Notes under the pieces: model-generated
What the model saw: only the letters and a program-made list of their open reading frames with translations
Told to the model about the DNA's origin: nothing
The model's database searches: none
Shown here: positions 21,624-32,800 of the stretch, in pieces
Numbering within the stretch: the first letter of the stretch is position 1
Layout of the letters: each line of letters opens with the position of its first letter
Position numbers and translations under genes: made by a program
Assembly: GCA_004369045.1 (NCBI GenBank)
Contig: ML213508.1
Location: 1,045,395 to 1,109,394, forward strand
Origin: Heliocybe sulcata
Lineage: Eukaryota > Basidiomycota > Agaricomycetes > Gloeophyllales > Gloeophyllaceae
Direction of reading: 5' to 3'
Length of the DNA stretch: 64,000 nt

Positions 21624-24123
21624 TCAAGCTCCTCTACTTGGATTTTTGATCGCCCACAACATCCCCTCCACCTCAGACGACGCCGGTCTTCCCTCCTGAG
21701 AGCTCGCAAACATCAATCGCATCACACTCCAAACATCCTCCGGCACTTCTTCCGCTTGGCAAGGTCGTTCACCCGCTAACACCTTCATCAACACCTCTCC
21801 CTCGCTATAAACCTCACGCCAGGGGTGCTCCAGAGTATACACCTCCCCAACCATTAACGTCACTTACTGGAAATTCGTCTCAGCAAAGTGCCACCTACCT
21901 CGAGGCACACGCAAGCAAAACTCCAGATATCACTGGCGGGAGTCATCTTGCTCGTTCCTCTCAGCGCCTCAGGCGGCATCCATCGCAAGGTACCATTCAA
22001 GTGCGTCGTTGCATTCGTCAGAGTGTGCATATTTATCGCGCCTTCCGAGGTTGTACTTTCCATCCAGTGCGGCCGGGTTCCTTCCTATTGTGAATGACTT
22101 CAGATGACCAGAAAGCACAGACAAGTATTGGACCTGACGCACTTGCGATGCATTGTATATATCATGCAGTGCCTCCCCATGCCACGCGATCTGCTCACGG
22201 AAAAACCTGCTAATCCCAAAATCCGCCAACTGTGGCATGTATCCCGATTGCCACATGCTCGGTCGCATCAAAATGTTGGCCTGACAAATGACGAAAGCCG
22301 CGTAAGTCTATAGACTCCAAACTGACTGCACTCACCCCCTTGAGATCGCCATGTATAAGAGGCGGATTCAACTGATGAAGGTACCTGAGCGTTTCCGCGA
22401 TGTCGATAAGCTACTAGAATGTTAATTTATTTCCTTTGACAAGATAAAGGAGACAGACAAACAACATCAAGTGTATCGCATTCCTCCGCGGCCGGTGACT
22501 TCAGGAACTCAATCAAGTTACCTTCCGCCCGCCACGGTGAGACAATGCACGGCAGCCCGTCGGATCTGTCCCAGATACCAAGGACAGGTAAGATATTCGA
22601 ATGGGACAGCTGTCTCCAGATGAGCGCTTCCCGATGGAATTGCTAACCTCCTACGTTAGCCCGAATATTCATGTACGACAACCAGATGTACCTTCTGCTT
22701 CCTCGCCTTCTCTTCCGCACCATTGTACTGAAACTCTCGAAACACCTTCAACGCCACAGCCCTCCCATCCATCTCACCCTTGTACACATCAGCCATCCCA
22801 CCGCCTGCCACAGGGAACTCGCCGATCTGCCGGATCCCGTTTAGGAAGAGCGCCGGGGGCAGGAGACCGCTGCGATGCGACAGCCGCCGTACAAGTCGAT
22901 CACACCTCGATGACGAGAAGCGCAAATGGTCACCAGCCTGCACCATATAAAGTCAGCTCATCGGAAAAGGACCCGCGCTGGGAAGTGGCTCCACCTTCAA
23001 GAGAATATTGAGAGCCGCACGGACCAGGCGATCTGGGAGATCACACAATCTCGTAATAAGAACGAGGTCATCCTCTTCGTTGCCCTCATAACCATAATAC
23101 CACGAATCCGGGAGGAACGCCCGGGAACCAGAGTGCGAGGACGATGGTCTCAGTTCTCGCACGCACTGGCACAAGTCTGTTGCTGTCAGAAGAGCCCAGT
23201 AGCCTAGAATAGAAGAACCTGGCTCACCGAATAACAGAAAGCTCCAATTGACAGACCCAAGGCCTTGATCAAGGTCCAGGATTCGTGTCACATGGCGTTC
23301 CCTGCGGGCATAAAGTCCATGTGCACGAGTCGTCACAGGAGGCACTTTCAGAGTGTGTATGATTATGCGAGGGATTTGGCTTCATGCCCTCGCGATATAA
23401 TCGCTGGCCGTCATCCTCGTCAAGAAAGATCAATGACATGTGAAAACGGTGAGCAGACCTGTCGGATGCGAACTTTGGTATCCCATGCAGAGAACCAGCG
23501 CGTCGACGGATTTCCGAAGCCCATCAAGAGCTCTTCAGCCAGCGTCCGGACACGGGAACTGCCTTCCCAGACATCCGAGCATCCAAAAAGATATTCGCGG
23601 TTTCGGAACGCGGATTGCCCGTCCTCGTCATACAACATCAGGTCTTTGGGAGGAGATAACGTAATTCGTTTGGTCTTGGTGGTGATATCCCGCAACAAGT
23701 CTGCGCAGAGTGCCCTAGTTTGGAGATCTTCAAAACACTCCCGTGGCCGTGCCAAAGCCTTGGTAATGCATTATGAGGAATGTACCCAAAGAGGAGCGAG
23801 AGGCACAAGGTATACCTGTATCATCACGCTAGTGCAGCAGTAGCCTATAGCGTACTCATCAATCCCCAGAATATCGGCTGAGATATTAGGACGGTGAAGG
23901 AAGGTGACAAAGCCTTTCCTGAACTTTGAAAAATTGCCGTCCTGGAAATCCTTGTGCAGAGCTGCTCGCTCACCCCGAATCAATTCCAGACCACACACAT
24001 GCGATTACGAGCAGACAAAACCGTACCTTTCACTTGAATGATGAATTCTGAGGACAATGTTAGCTGCTTATGTCAAGAGCTGAATCGTGTGTTACCTTTG
24101 TCTGGTGGGCGGTGGAATGGCAT
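21624..24123 (-). CDS. TKL-type protein kinase
   Basis: Putative Ser/Thr or dual-specificity kinase of the tyrosine-kinase-like group expanded in basidiomycetes. The start gives MPFHRPPDK, then several N-terminal exons with no recognised domain (DFQDGNFSKFRKGFVTF; RPRECFEDLQTRALCADLL; LVLITRLCDLPDRLVRAAL). The kinase domain begins at IGEFPVAGGGMADVYKGEMD. The ATP-site Lys is in AVALKVFREFQ, the catalytic loop is LIHGDLKGANILM, the metal site is DFGISRFF, and the activation segment reaches TLRWMPPEALRG. Subdomain IX is SDIWSFACVCLEV. The C-lobe continues as VYTLEHPWREVYSEGEVLMK and VPEDVWSVMRLMFASS, ending WAIKNPSRGA. HGDLK in place of HRDLK is common in fungal TKL kinases. All key residues are present, so it is probably active. 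The start and first exons are the weakest part of the model. Confidence 0.75.
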
Positions 24124-24499
24124 TCTGGACAAGCAAGGATTAAAGGGTAATCGTGAGTTTTGAGTCAGTATGATGAGCCTCACAACAGATGGTGGAGGGT
24201 GGGACATGATAATGATTTCGAACATGTCCCCATTTATATCGTGATGCCAACGCTCGAAGCTGTGCACAGTAGGTCCTGACAAACAACCCGGTCATAAGGC
24301 AGGCCCGTGTTAGTCATCGCCTTCGTGTATTGGCTCTCCCGTGCAAGGTTAATATGCAGTGCGAGTGACTTCTTCCGTCAATGGACTGCAGTAAACAAGT
24401 CAGGACCTTCTCGCTGTAGAACAATGCAGTGTAAACATACAGGTGTGCAATCTCCATGTAGATAGCCATTTCATTGCTTAGCGAAGCCTCAACTGGACG

Positions 24500-24960
24500 T
24501 TCTCAGTCGGCCCTGCAAGTCAGCACAGCCGTCCCCGAAGGCGTTAGCGATTTCAGCGCCCAAGTCCGGTTCAGCGACTGACATAAGCACGAGTTCCCTG
24601 CAGGAGCCCGTATCAAATCCGCATCTGAACAGTATAGACGCACACTTGAAGCGCCACTGACAGACTCAAGCCTCTTACCAGGCCAGGCGTGATCTTGGAA
24701 GCTTGAGAGGCCGTAGAATCGTCCTGACGGCTCTTCTGGGTGCTCCGGCCATCCCTGCAAGTACCTTCATTAAGAGCTCGTTTTCATTGGAAACTTCGTG
24801 CCGTGGGTGCCGCAGACTGTACACCTGCTGATCCGGTAACTGTTGCAATCGCGACGCCCCGCCCCGCCCGACGGAAGCAAGCGACGCCAAAGGTATCGCT
24901 GCCAGGCCTGCCTCTCGATTTCTCGCTCCTCACGTGGGTGCCGTCCGCACAGGCTCTAAC
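24500..24960 (-). pseudogene. Truncated TKL kinase C-lobe remnant
   Basis: The minus strand holds VYSLRHPRHEVSNENELLMK followed by VLAG, which aligns with VYTLEHPWREVYSEGEVLMK and VLAG of the neighbouring kinase. A piece SDTFGVACFRR, matching subdomain IX, lies just upstream in another frame. GWPEHPEEPSGRFYGL follows downstream in a third frame. The N-lobe, catalytic loop and DFG are not found. The piece therefore looks like a decayed partial duplicate rather than a working gene. Confidence 0.6.
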
Positions 24961-25458
24961 ATTTGTCACAGTCAGTACGACAGCCGGGGTAAGGAGAGTT
25001 ATCTGTGCAGCATTCGTTATTTTTGTCCAGGACTGCTACCTCCATCATCAAAGAAGACTCACATGTGACGCATTGTCCATACCAAAGAGTCAACTTCACC
25101 GTAACCATGTCTGCTAAGCAAACGCTTCGAAGCTCTGTCAGGTTCATAGCACATATTCTCGGAAAGTATTTGTGGTTTATCGCGGTATGACAAGGTTCTC
25201 CAGGCCAATGTGCCATTGCTAGACTGCCTTCCAAGCTGAGTTATTCAATGAAATTACCACACTGGATATACCCATTGGGATTAAGTTGGTCATTACTTCA
25301 AAGGTGAGAGTGTACAGTAGTACTTTTGAATCTAAAACATATGCGCGATGGGCAAGCCTCGAGTACCATTGGATTGAACATGCTACTTACCTACATCTGT
25401 TCGCCCACCATGCTGACCTTGGATGCTCTCCTATGCAGTTCAGCCAGAGCTCAGGACT
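24961..25458. other. Intergenic stretch without a recognised gene
   Basis: Short open stretches on both strands with no family signal. Part may belong to the decayed kinase copy. Confidence 0.35.
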
Positions 25459-26436
25459 TCACGCCTCTGAGCGAGCTTTCGCCTCTAGTATAGAATATAA
25501 CTTCTTCGCGAGCCCCTCCGTGAGCTGAGTGATGCCGTCGGCGGTACATATACGATAGGCGGGCATTGGGGAGTAGGTGTCTGCGAGAATCTGAGGAGGA
25601 GGACGGATATCAAAGATCCGTTAATAAGAAAGGAGTTGATGCGGGCACTTGCCTTGCCATCTTCCACGCGGACCGAAGCCAGGATGTCGTCCGGGTCTCC
25701 GATGCGGCCCAGCGCCGGGACGTTACGCGCGTCTATAGCCGCGTGAGGTATCTGGTCGAGGAACGCCTCAAAGTACATTGTCGCACCGTGTATATGCATC
25801 CATCCTTCCTGCAGCTGCATCGCTCCGTTCCTTTGTATATCATCCACGTCCTCTTCCAGACCTCGCTTAACAGCCTCGTGTAGCAGGTCTTGGAAATCCG
25901 CTGCACACAACGACCGAGTCCTCGTCACGCCGCTGTACACGCCTCTACCTCATCCAGAACTGCAGGTACTCACGATTCTCGACAAAGTCATTCAACCCCG
26001 CCTCGCCCTCCGCTCCAGGAGCTTCGGCGGGGAGCCATCCGATGATCGTGCTCGAATCTGGTCTTGAGGGGGGTGTGGGGAGGAACGAGAGAGCGAAGGC
26101 GGGGAAGGTGCGTGACAGAGGATTGGGCGGGTGCTGGAGGTGGTAGAAGAGATCTGGGCGGGTGGGGTCTGAGAAGGAGGTGGGATGGGAGTCGGCGGTC
26201 GAGTATGAACGGCGGTAGTATCGGGAGAATTGAAGGCGTTTGTGAGGGCAAGGAGACTTGGCAAAAGAGCTAGTGGTGTCAATAATTGTTGATGAATTGT
26301 TGCGATAGTGTCTTATATGTGCTGTTACACTTCTTGCTTCCGAACTGGTCAAAGTTGCAAGTCTCTCCGTACGAAAAACGGTAGCTCTGCATCGTAGAGG
26401 CAGCTCCAGAACACCGACAGAGGCACGCCGCAACAT
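25459..26436 (-). CDS. Uncharacterised protein with mitochondrial-type N-terminus
   Basis: No family was recognised. The ATG at 26436 gives MLRRASVGVLELPLRCRATV, an Arg/Ser-rich and acid-poor leader typical of matrix targeting. A Ser/Pro/Thr-rich part follows, then STIIGWLPAEAPGAEGEAGL and NDFVENP. After an intron the conserved-looking core reads FQDLLHEAVKRGLEEDVDDI, QLQEGWMHIHG and NVPALGRIGDPDDILASVRV. The last exon gives ILADTYSPMPAYRICTADGI and ends LYSILEAKARSEA, about 260 residues in all. The second intron (25591-25652) starts with GC inside AAG|GCAAGT and ends with CAG, so it appears to be a GC-AG intron. The gene is separated from the kinase region by about 500 bases. Confidence 0.62.
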
Positions 26437-26807
26437 GGCTCGCTATGGGAAGGGCAAATCCAGGGTCAAGTCGCAGAGGCAGTGCAAGAGCTCAAAGCGC
26501 ACGCGTAGGCGCCTGACCAATCAGCGTTCAGCGCTTACAGATGTACAATGAGGGGGATCTATTACTTATGTACAAGACGATATAGTAAGACATAGTACAC
26601 ATGACAGCGGTTCATAACGATCCGTAAACAAGCAGGCATTCCATACGTGATCTTTTAGTAGCAATGAAACAAGCTGAGACTATGGTATGATAACACGCAC
26701 GTGGTATATCGCGAAACAACCGTAAGTGTCCTCCAAAGACAGAGCAGATATACAATACAACATAATGAATAAAGAGACAGACAAGGGATGCCATCCCCAA
26801 GTCCCGT

Positions 26808-29800
26808 TTACCCCACGTAGGAGTCTCGAGGCGACCGCGGGCCAAACAGTCCCTGCGGCACCTCCGGAACGACCAAGTTCGGCTGCTCAGGCATCGCCGA
26901 CGACGGCGAGGGCATGAACGCAGGATCAGCTATACAACCCACACTATCAGATCACCATCTTAGAAATACGATACCGTAGCACTCACGTTGCCACGTAGCC
27001 CACGACGAGACACCCGGCCTAGGCATCTCCTGCATGGGGGCGGGAGGGGGCTCAGCCATAACAGGCTGACCGCCCCTCGCCCTGGCCCTCCTCGTACTCC
27101 GAGGCTGGATCGTTCTCCAGCCCGGCCTAGCTTGCATGAGGGGTTCCTCAGGCGGCGGGGGCACAGGCTCAGGGATGGGCTCCGGCGGAGGGGCAGGTGC
27201 CCTAGCCATGTAGGTTGCATTTTCGGGCCTCCTATATGCGTAGCTTTAGTCTGGATCTCGACGGAATCAAGCATTTACGCACCACTCAGGATCGAATTCG
27301 CCCCCAGGGCCATATTTACTGCGAGTGCACAGGAGGAATCCGATTTCGCTAGGACGATAGGTGAGCAAGGCCAGCTGATCTAACATCGGAAATGACTCAC
27401 TGCTGGAGGTTACGTCTTTCCTCTCTCAGACGTCCAACTTCTCCGAGAAGCATCCGCACTTCAGAAGCCAATGCTTTACTGAACTCGTCCAAGTACTTTG
27501 CAAGGATGACGGGTCAGACAGCAAAGAAAAGCAAAGCGAGCCCCACTCACTCCTTGGACATTGAATGGCACTTGCTCCTGCGCGGTAGCCCGCACAGCAT
27601 TGAGAGTGTCCTCAGCTTGCCGTGCACTGTCAGCGCGCCAACCTGCAGATGGTCGCATGAGATAGAACATATTTTACATCCGATTTCTGACTTACTCTCC
27701 GCCATATTGTTCAGTAACTCTCTCAGTTCTTGATTTTGTCTTCGTAACTCTTCAATGACGACCTCAACGCCTGTAGGACCAAGGTTAGTGTGAAGCTCGA
27801 AGATACTGAAGGTTGGGACTTACCTGGTTTTGCTGCTGCCTCCGCTCGCTCAGCCTCAGCCCTTTGCCGCTCCGCTGCGCTTTCCTCCATCATCGTGTTG
27901 ACCATATCGTACAGAGCCTGGAACTTCGCATCTTTCTCCTCCCTCCTAGTTTGTTTCTCCGCGTACCGTTCATCCATGATCTGCCGTTTACTTGTGCAGC
28001 ATTCCAGATTTTCTTGAGCGAGGTTGGTGATGTCGCCCAGTTGACCTCGAACGACCTCGTCACGTTCAAGGGCCTCTTGGCGTGCCCGCTCTCTGGATTC
28101 GGCCTCCTCTGTCTTGCGCTGCGCTCGTTCATCCTCAAGCTCGGCACGGGTCCTCGCCAATTCCTCCTCCAGTTGAGCGATCCTGTTCTCGCGCTCCTGC
28201 TCCAGTTGCGCACGCTCTGCTTCAGCTTCGGCTCGTAAACGTTCTCTCTCAGCCTCAGCCTCTTCCCTTTCCCTCATAAGGTTCTCTCTCTCCAGGTTGA
28301 CTATCTCCCTGATCTCAGTGGCGTGCTGGTTAGCCGCTTCTCGCATAGAGCCAATGATGGAGGCGGTATCGGGCTCGATACGCTCAGGCTGAGGAATAGG
28401 AATGGCCTCAATAGATTCAGGGGGAGCGGGGGCTGGTGGCAGGCCACCCGCAGCCAGTCGCTGCTCTAGGTCCACCCATATCTCGTCTCGTCGCCGTGCA
28501 GCTTCCTCATCGCGTTGCGCCTCCTTATCTGCGAACAGCCGATCACGCTCCTCTTCATGCTGACGGAATTCTTGATCGCGCCGCTCGTCATCAGCCATTG
28601 CGATCTCCGCTGCTTCTGCCATGCGCCTTTCTAAGTCCTCGAAACGTTCCTGCCGAGCCCGCTCTGCGTCTGCATACATCAGGTCTTCATTTTCAGACAC
28701 TTCATGTGCTGGAATATGCACAATGGTCGTTGGATCTTCTACTTCCGGAGGCTCTGTCACCGAAGGGGCATACTGGGTTCTGGTCCTGGCAGAAGCACTT
28801 CGACCCAGGCCAGGGTCACTTCGGCCCACGCCAGGGTGCTCAGATTCCACTGGGTAGTACGGAGCCGTGGACGGATGACGAGTCAATCCCTGATGAAGTT
28901 CTGTCCTAGGGCTAGAGGGTCTGAGAACAGCGGGCGGAGGGCTGGGCGGAGGCGGTTCATACGGTTCTACGAAAGAGTCAGCTTATAGTCCACATCACAA
29001 CCACGAGTTTTTTTACTCACCCATCCCGTGTGGCTCAGGTACTGGATGCGGTTCCTCCTCGTAGGGGTCCATGACAGTCGCACCAGACGGTGTTCTCTGA
29101 GGCGGAGGCGCTGTAAGACGGGAGCCAGCCCGGCTGGGAGGCATACGAGTTGACGGGGTGCGAGGCACACCGTGAGAAGGGACATGCGGAGGTGATTCTT
29201 CCGGATACTCGAAATCAGGATGGGTCGCAGGTACGCCATAGTGCGAGGGATGGGGAGCTCCAGCGTCACGTTCCTCATCTGGACCCGGATGAGTGGTATG
29301 TACGCCGTAGTCCGTAGGATGATGTAGACCAGGGTCACCTTCATCTTCTGCAAATACATTTAATAAGAAAAGGAGTCTTTGACAAGGATGTACTCACCAG
29401 GACCAGGCGACATGGGTGAACCCTCAGACGGAGGGATGCGTATAATTCGCGGGGTCTCGGAGCCACGCTGATGCGGATGATACGGACGCTCTAAAACATG
29501 TGGGGTCCGACGTCCCGGGTCATGCTCTCCTGTGCCTTCTGGATGCCCCCCAGGCAGCATAATCGTAGTCGGAGCCAGCGGAGACTCAGCTACGACAACA
29601 TGCCCAGGAGGACTACCGTCACGCGGACTTCCATTGTCCCTTGGGCTTCCACCGCCCCTTCGACCTGAGGAATAACGGCCACGATGACCTGGTATAATTG
29701 CCACAACATGGTCTGAAGGACGAGGAGAGCGTGATCTACCGTGACGGTCGACGAAACGGGTCCGCCCACTCCTTCCTCGAGGTTCCAGAACGACAGTGCG

Positions 29801-32800
29801 ATCCTGCTCTGGCGAGTATGAACGCGAGCGGGATCGTCCACGATCATCGTACTCTGTACGATGGTGCCCCCTAGGAGATCTCCCTTCATACGGACGCGAA
29901 GGAGAGTAAGACGGCTGGCGGGATGGCGTGTATTCGTGGTAGGGTGTAGGTGCACCAGACTGGATGATAACGGGTGGTCCTTCGGACATATGGTGAGGCT
30001 GCGGAGATGGCACTATTACAGCGGGCTGATGTCCCATGGACGGTTGAGTAGGGGCAATGATGACTGGCCTCTCCCGCGAGGGAGATCGCGACTCCCTCAC
30101 CACCAGTGGTGGCGAATAAGGCCGACTATGTGCAGAGCCAGTGCGCATCGGGGGCTGAACGACAATAGGTTGACCTGATGGATGCATTGCTGACATCCCT
30201 GGTGGGGCAGGCTGCTGGATAATGATAGGCTGGGGGTGTACATCGGAATGTCTGGGTGATCCATGCCGCGGACTGGAAGGGCGATCGGCTACAGGATACA
30301 CCTGATCCGGGGAGTATGGTCTGTGTTGACTGAGAGGCGGCTGGAAATACGGGACGGGAGAACCGTGTCGGCTCTCTGTAGGAGTCTCGGATCGAGATTC
30401 TCCCATTTGAATGATAGTAGGCTGTTGCTGCTGAGGTTGCGGTGGACCCTGTATTACAATGGGTACTCCTTGCTGCGGGATCCCGCCACCAGGAGGAGGT
30501 ATGATGGTCATAGGAGGTTGTGACATTGGAGGCTGCTCATCAGGAATGAAGACGGATTCTTCAGAGCCCGGACGATAGTGAGGCTCGTCTGGGTAATAAC
30601 CAGTTTGAGGACGAGGACGCGGGTGCGGTCCGGGTGGGACGAAAGGAGGCTCCTCATACTGCTGGGATGGCCCGTAGCCCGGTTCCGGGGGAATGACCGG
30701 GGACCATTCATCGGAAGGCGTACCAGGTGGTAGGACATTCACAATCGGTCCTTGTGGCATGCCTGGCGCTGGTCCTTGGAAGCCAGGCATGACGGGCGGT
30801 ATCACAGGCCCTCCCATTGATGGAAGTGGAGGTACTACATACGTATCACCTCCGGGACCTGTAGGTGCAGGCGCAACCGGCATGCCAACCATGGGCGGAG
30901 GTGGTGGGCCAGGGAACTGGGGTTGTACACCTGCTGCAATACATTGAGAATGGGAAATATGAGAGGAGAGAGACAAGTATGCCTACCTGCGTATTGCGGC
31001 TGACCCACTCTGTCCAGATCGTCTCTCAAGCGGTCCACACGGGCAGACACTCCACGGATCTCTGCCTGACGATCATGAACATCTCTTGCCAGCCATTCAT
31101 TGAGACCCCTCAAATATCTCATTATCTCTCGCTGTTGCTCAATTGAGGCTCGTTGAGCAACTCGGTTCTCCTGTTTAGAGGGTCAGAAAGTTGTGATAAG
31201 CATGAGAAAGGGGCAAGAAATACCCGTAACATCTCCAAAATGTCTTCCAACTGAGGTGGAAGCGGCTAGAAGGAATGAGGTTGGTGAACTGACGATCTGC
31301 ACTAGTTATGAGGCTACGTACAATGCCCGGAGGGAGTACATTTATAGGGTAACCTCCAGGAGGAACAGCGCCCGCTGGAATAAAGGCGCCCGGCGGCGGC
31401 GCGGCGCCTGATTGCGGTTCTTCTGGACCCTCCTGCCCTGGGGCAGGTCGATACCACGTTCCGCCCAAGTCAGCCGGTGCAGTTGGTGGCCTAGGGGGTC
31501 CGGACTCAGCACCAGGCTGCTATGCAGTCTGACCGTTAGCGTCATGATTACAGGGCCGCATTTTAACGACTTACCTGCGATGGGTTCACGCCGAGATTGA
31601 GGAAGCCATCTGGAGCCCTGTCAGGATCCCGGCGTCGTCGAAGCTCGCGCAGGGCATCCAGGAAATCAGGCCCGTAGTCACCATCCTGCGGAGGTCGCCC
31701 TGCGCCATCACCTCCGGGCGGGAATGGTGCAGGAGACGGCATAACCGGAGGTTCTCCTTCGTCGCCTTGATCCCGAAGGCTTGCAGTCCGCGGGGGAAAG
31801 GTAGATCCTCCACGTCTCGGGCCACGGGGACCCCGCCTCATAGGAGGTCGAGTAATGTGTGGTTCAGGAGCCGGAGCTGTCCATGACCTACGAGGCAGGT
31901 CGTACTCCATCGTAGGACTTGCACTCCGAGGGCGGTAAGGCATAGGCCTGTAAACAAAAGGTATCAACGCTGGAGGTGGTTGCACTACAGGAGGGGGCAT
32001 CTGTGGACCCGGTCCTAGGAGATTTTCCAATTGCGCGTCTATGGATGGAGTAGCTCTGACAGGCACGGGCATACGAATCACAGGCGGCTCTTCAGGACGA
32101 CCCCCAATCCGGCCAAGAATTCTCTGCAGGCGCTCTCGATCGGAAGAAGTCTCAGATGGAGCTGACTCGTAAAGGGACTCTTCAGGCTGCTGAAGTCGCT
32201 CGAACGCTCCTCTCAGCAAGTCCTCGAGTCTCTGAATTCTATCAGAAAACTCAGTGAGGTCGGGTACTGGGACCTCTCGATCCCGAAGCCAGCCAAGCAT
32301 GTCGTTGGTCGAGTCCTGAGCATCTCGCAACGCGTTCGACTGCTGTTTCAGCTGCTCCAGATTTTCCAACAGGTCTGCAAGCGTGAGGGATGGTGGCCTT
32401 GGGCGCACAGTCGCACCTGACGATGGTGACGAAGCTCGAGATGCCAGGACGCTTGGAGACGATGGCGACGTGGCCGACAAGTAAGGTCCCGAAGATTCCG
32501 TTGAAGACAGCATAGGAGTAGACATTGAAGACGACGACGACTCGATCGGAGAGGAAGGCGGGCTATCCGACGGAAACGACGGAGGATGCTGTACAGGATA
32601 TGTTTCAGGATATGTTTCGGCCTCCATCAGGCTCAAATCGTCCGAATGAGGTGATTCCAACCACGAAACGGTGCTCGTGAGACTGCTTGGAGAAGGCAGA
32701 CGCAGCGGCGGAGGCGTCAGTGGTATTGCTATCAAGCGAGGTTCAGCTGCTCGCGCAATCGGACGTGGTCCAATAAGCTGAGGCCTAGGAGTCATCTCAC

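Noticed and set aside
26435-26551. 38-codon very basic plus-strand frame (MARYGKGKSRVKSQ...) overlapping the start codon of the minus-strand gene
   Set aside because: It overlaps a better-supported start on the other strand through a shared CATG, has no family match and is short enough to arise by chance.
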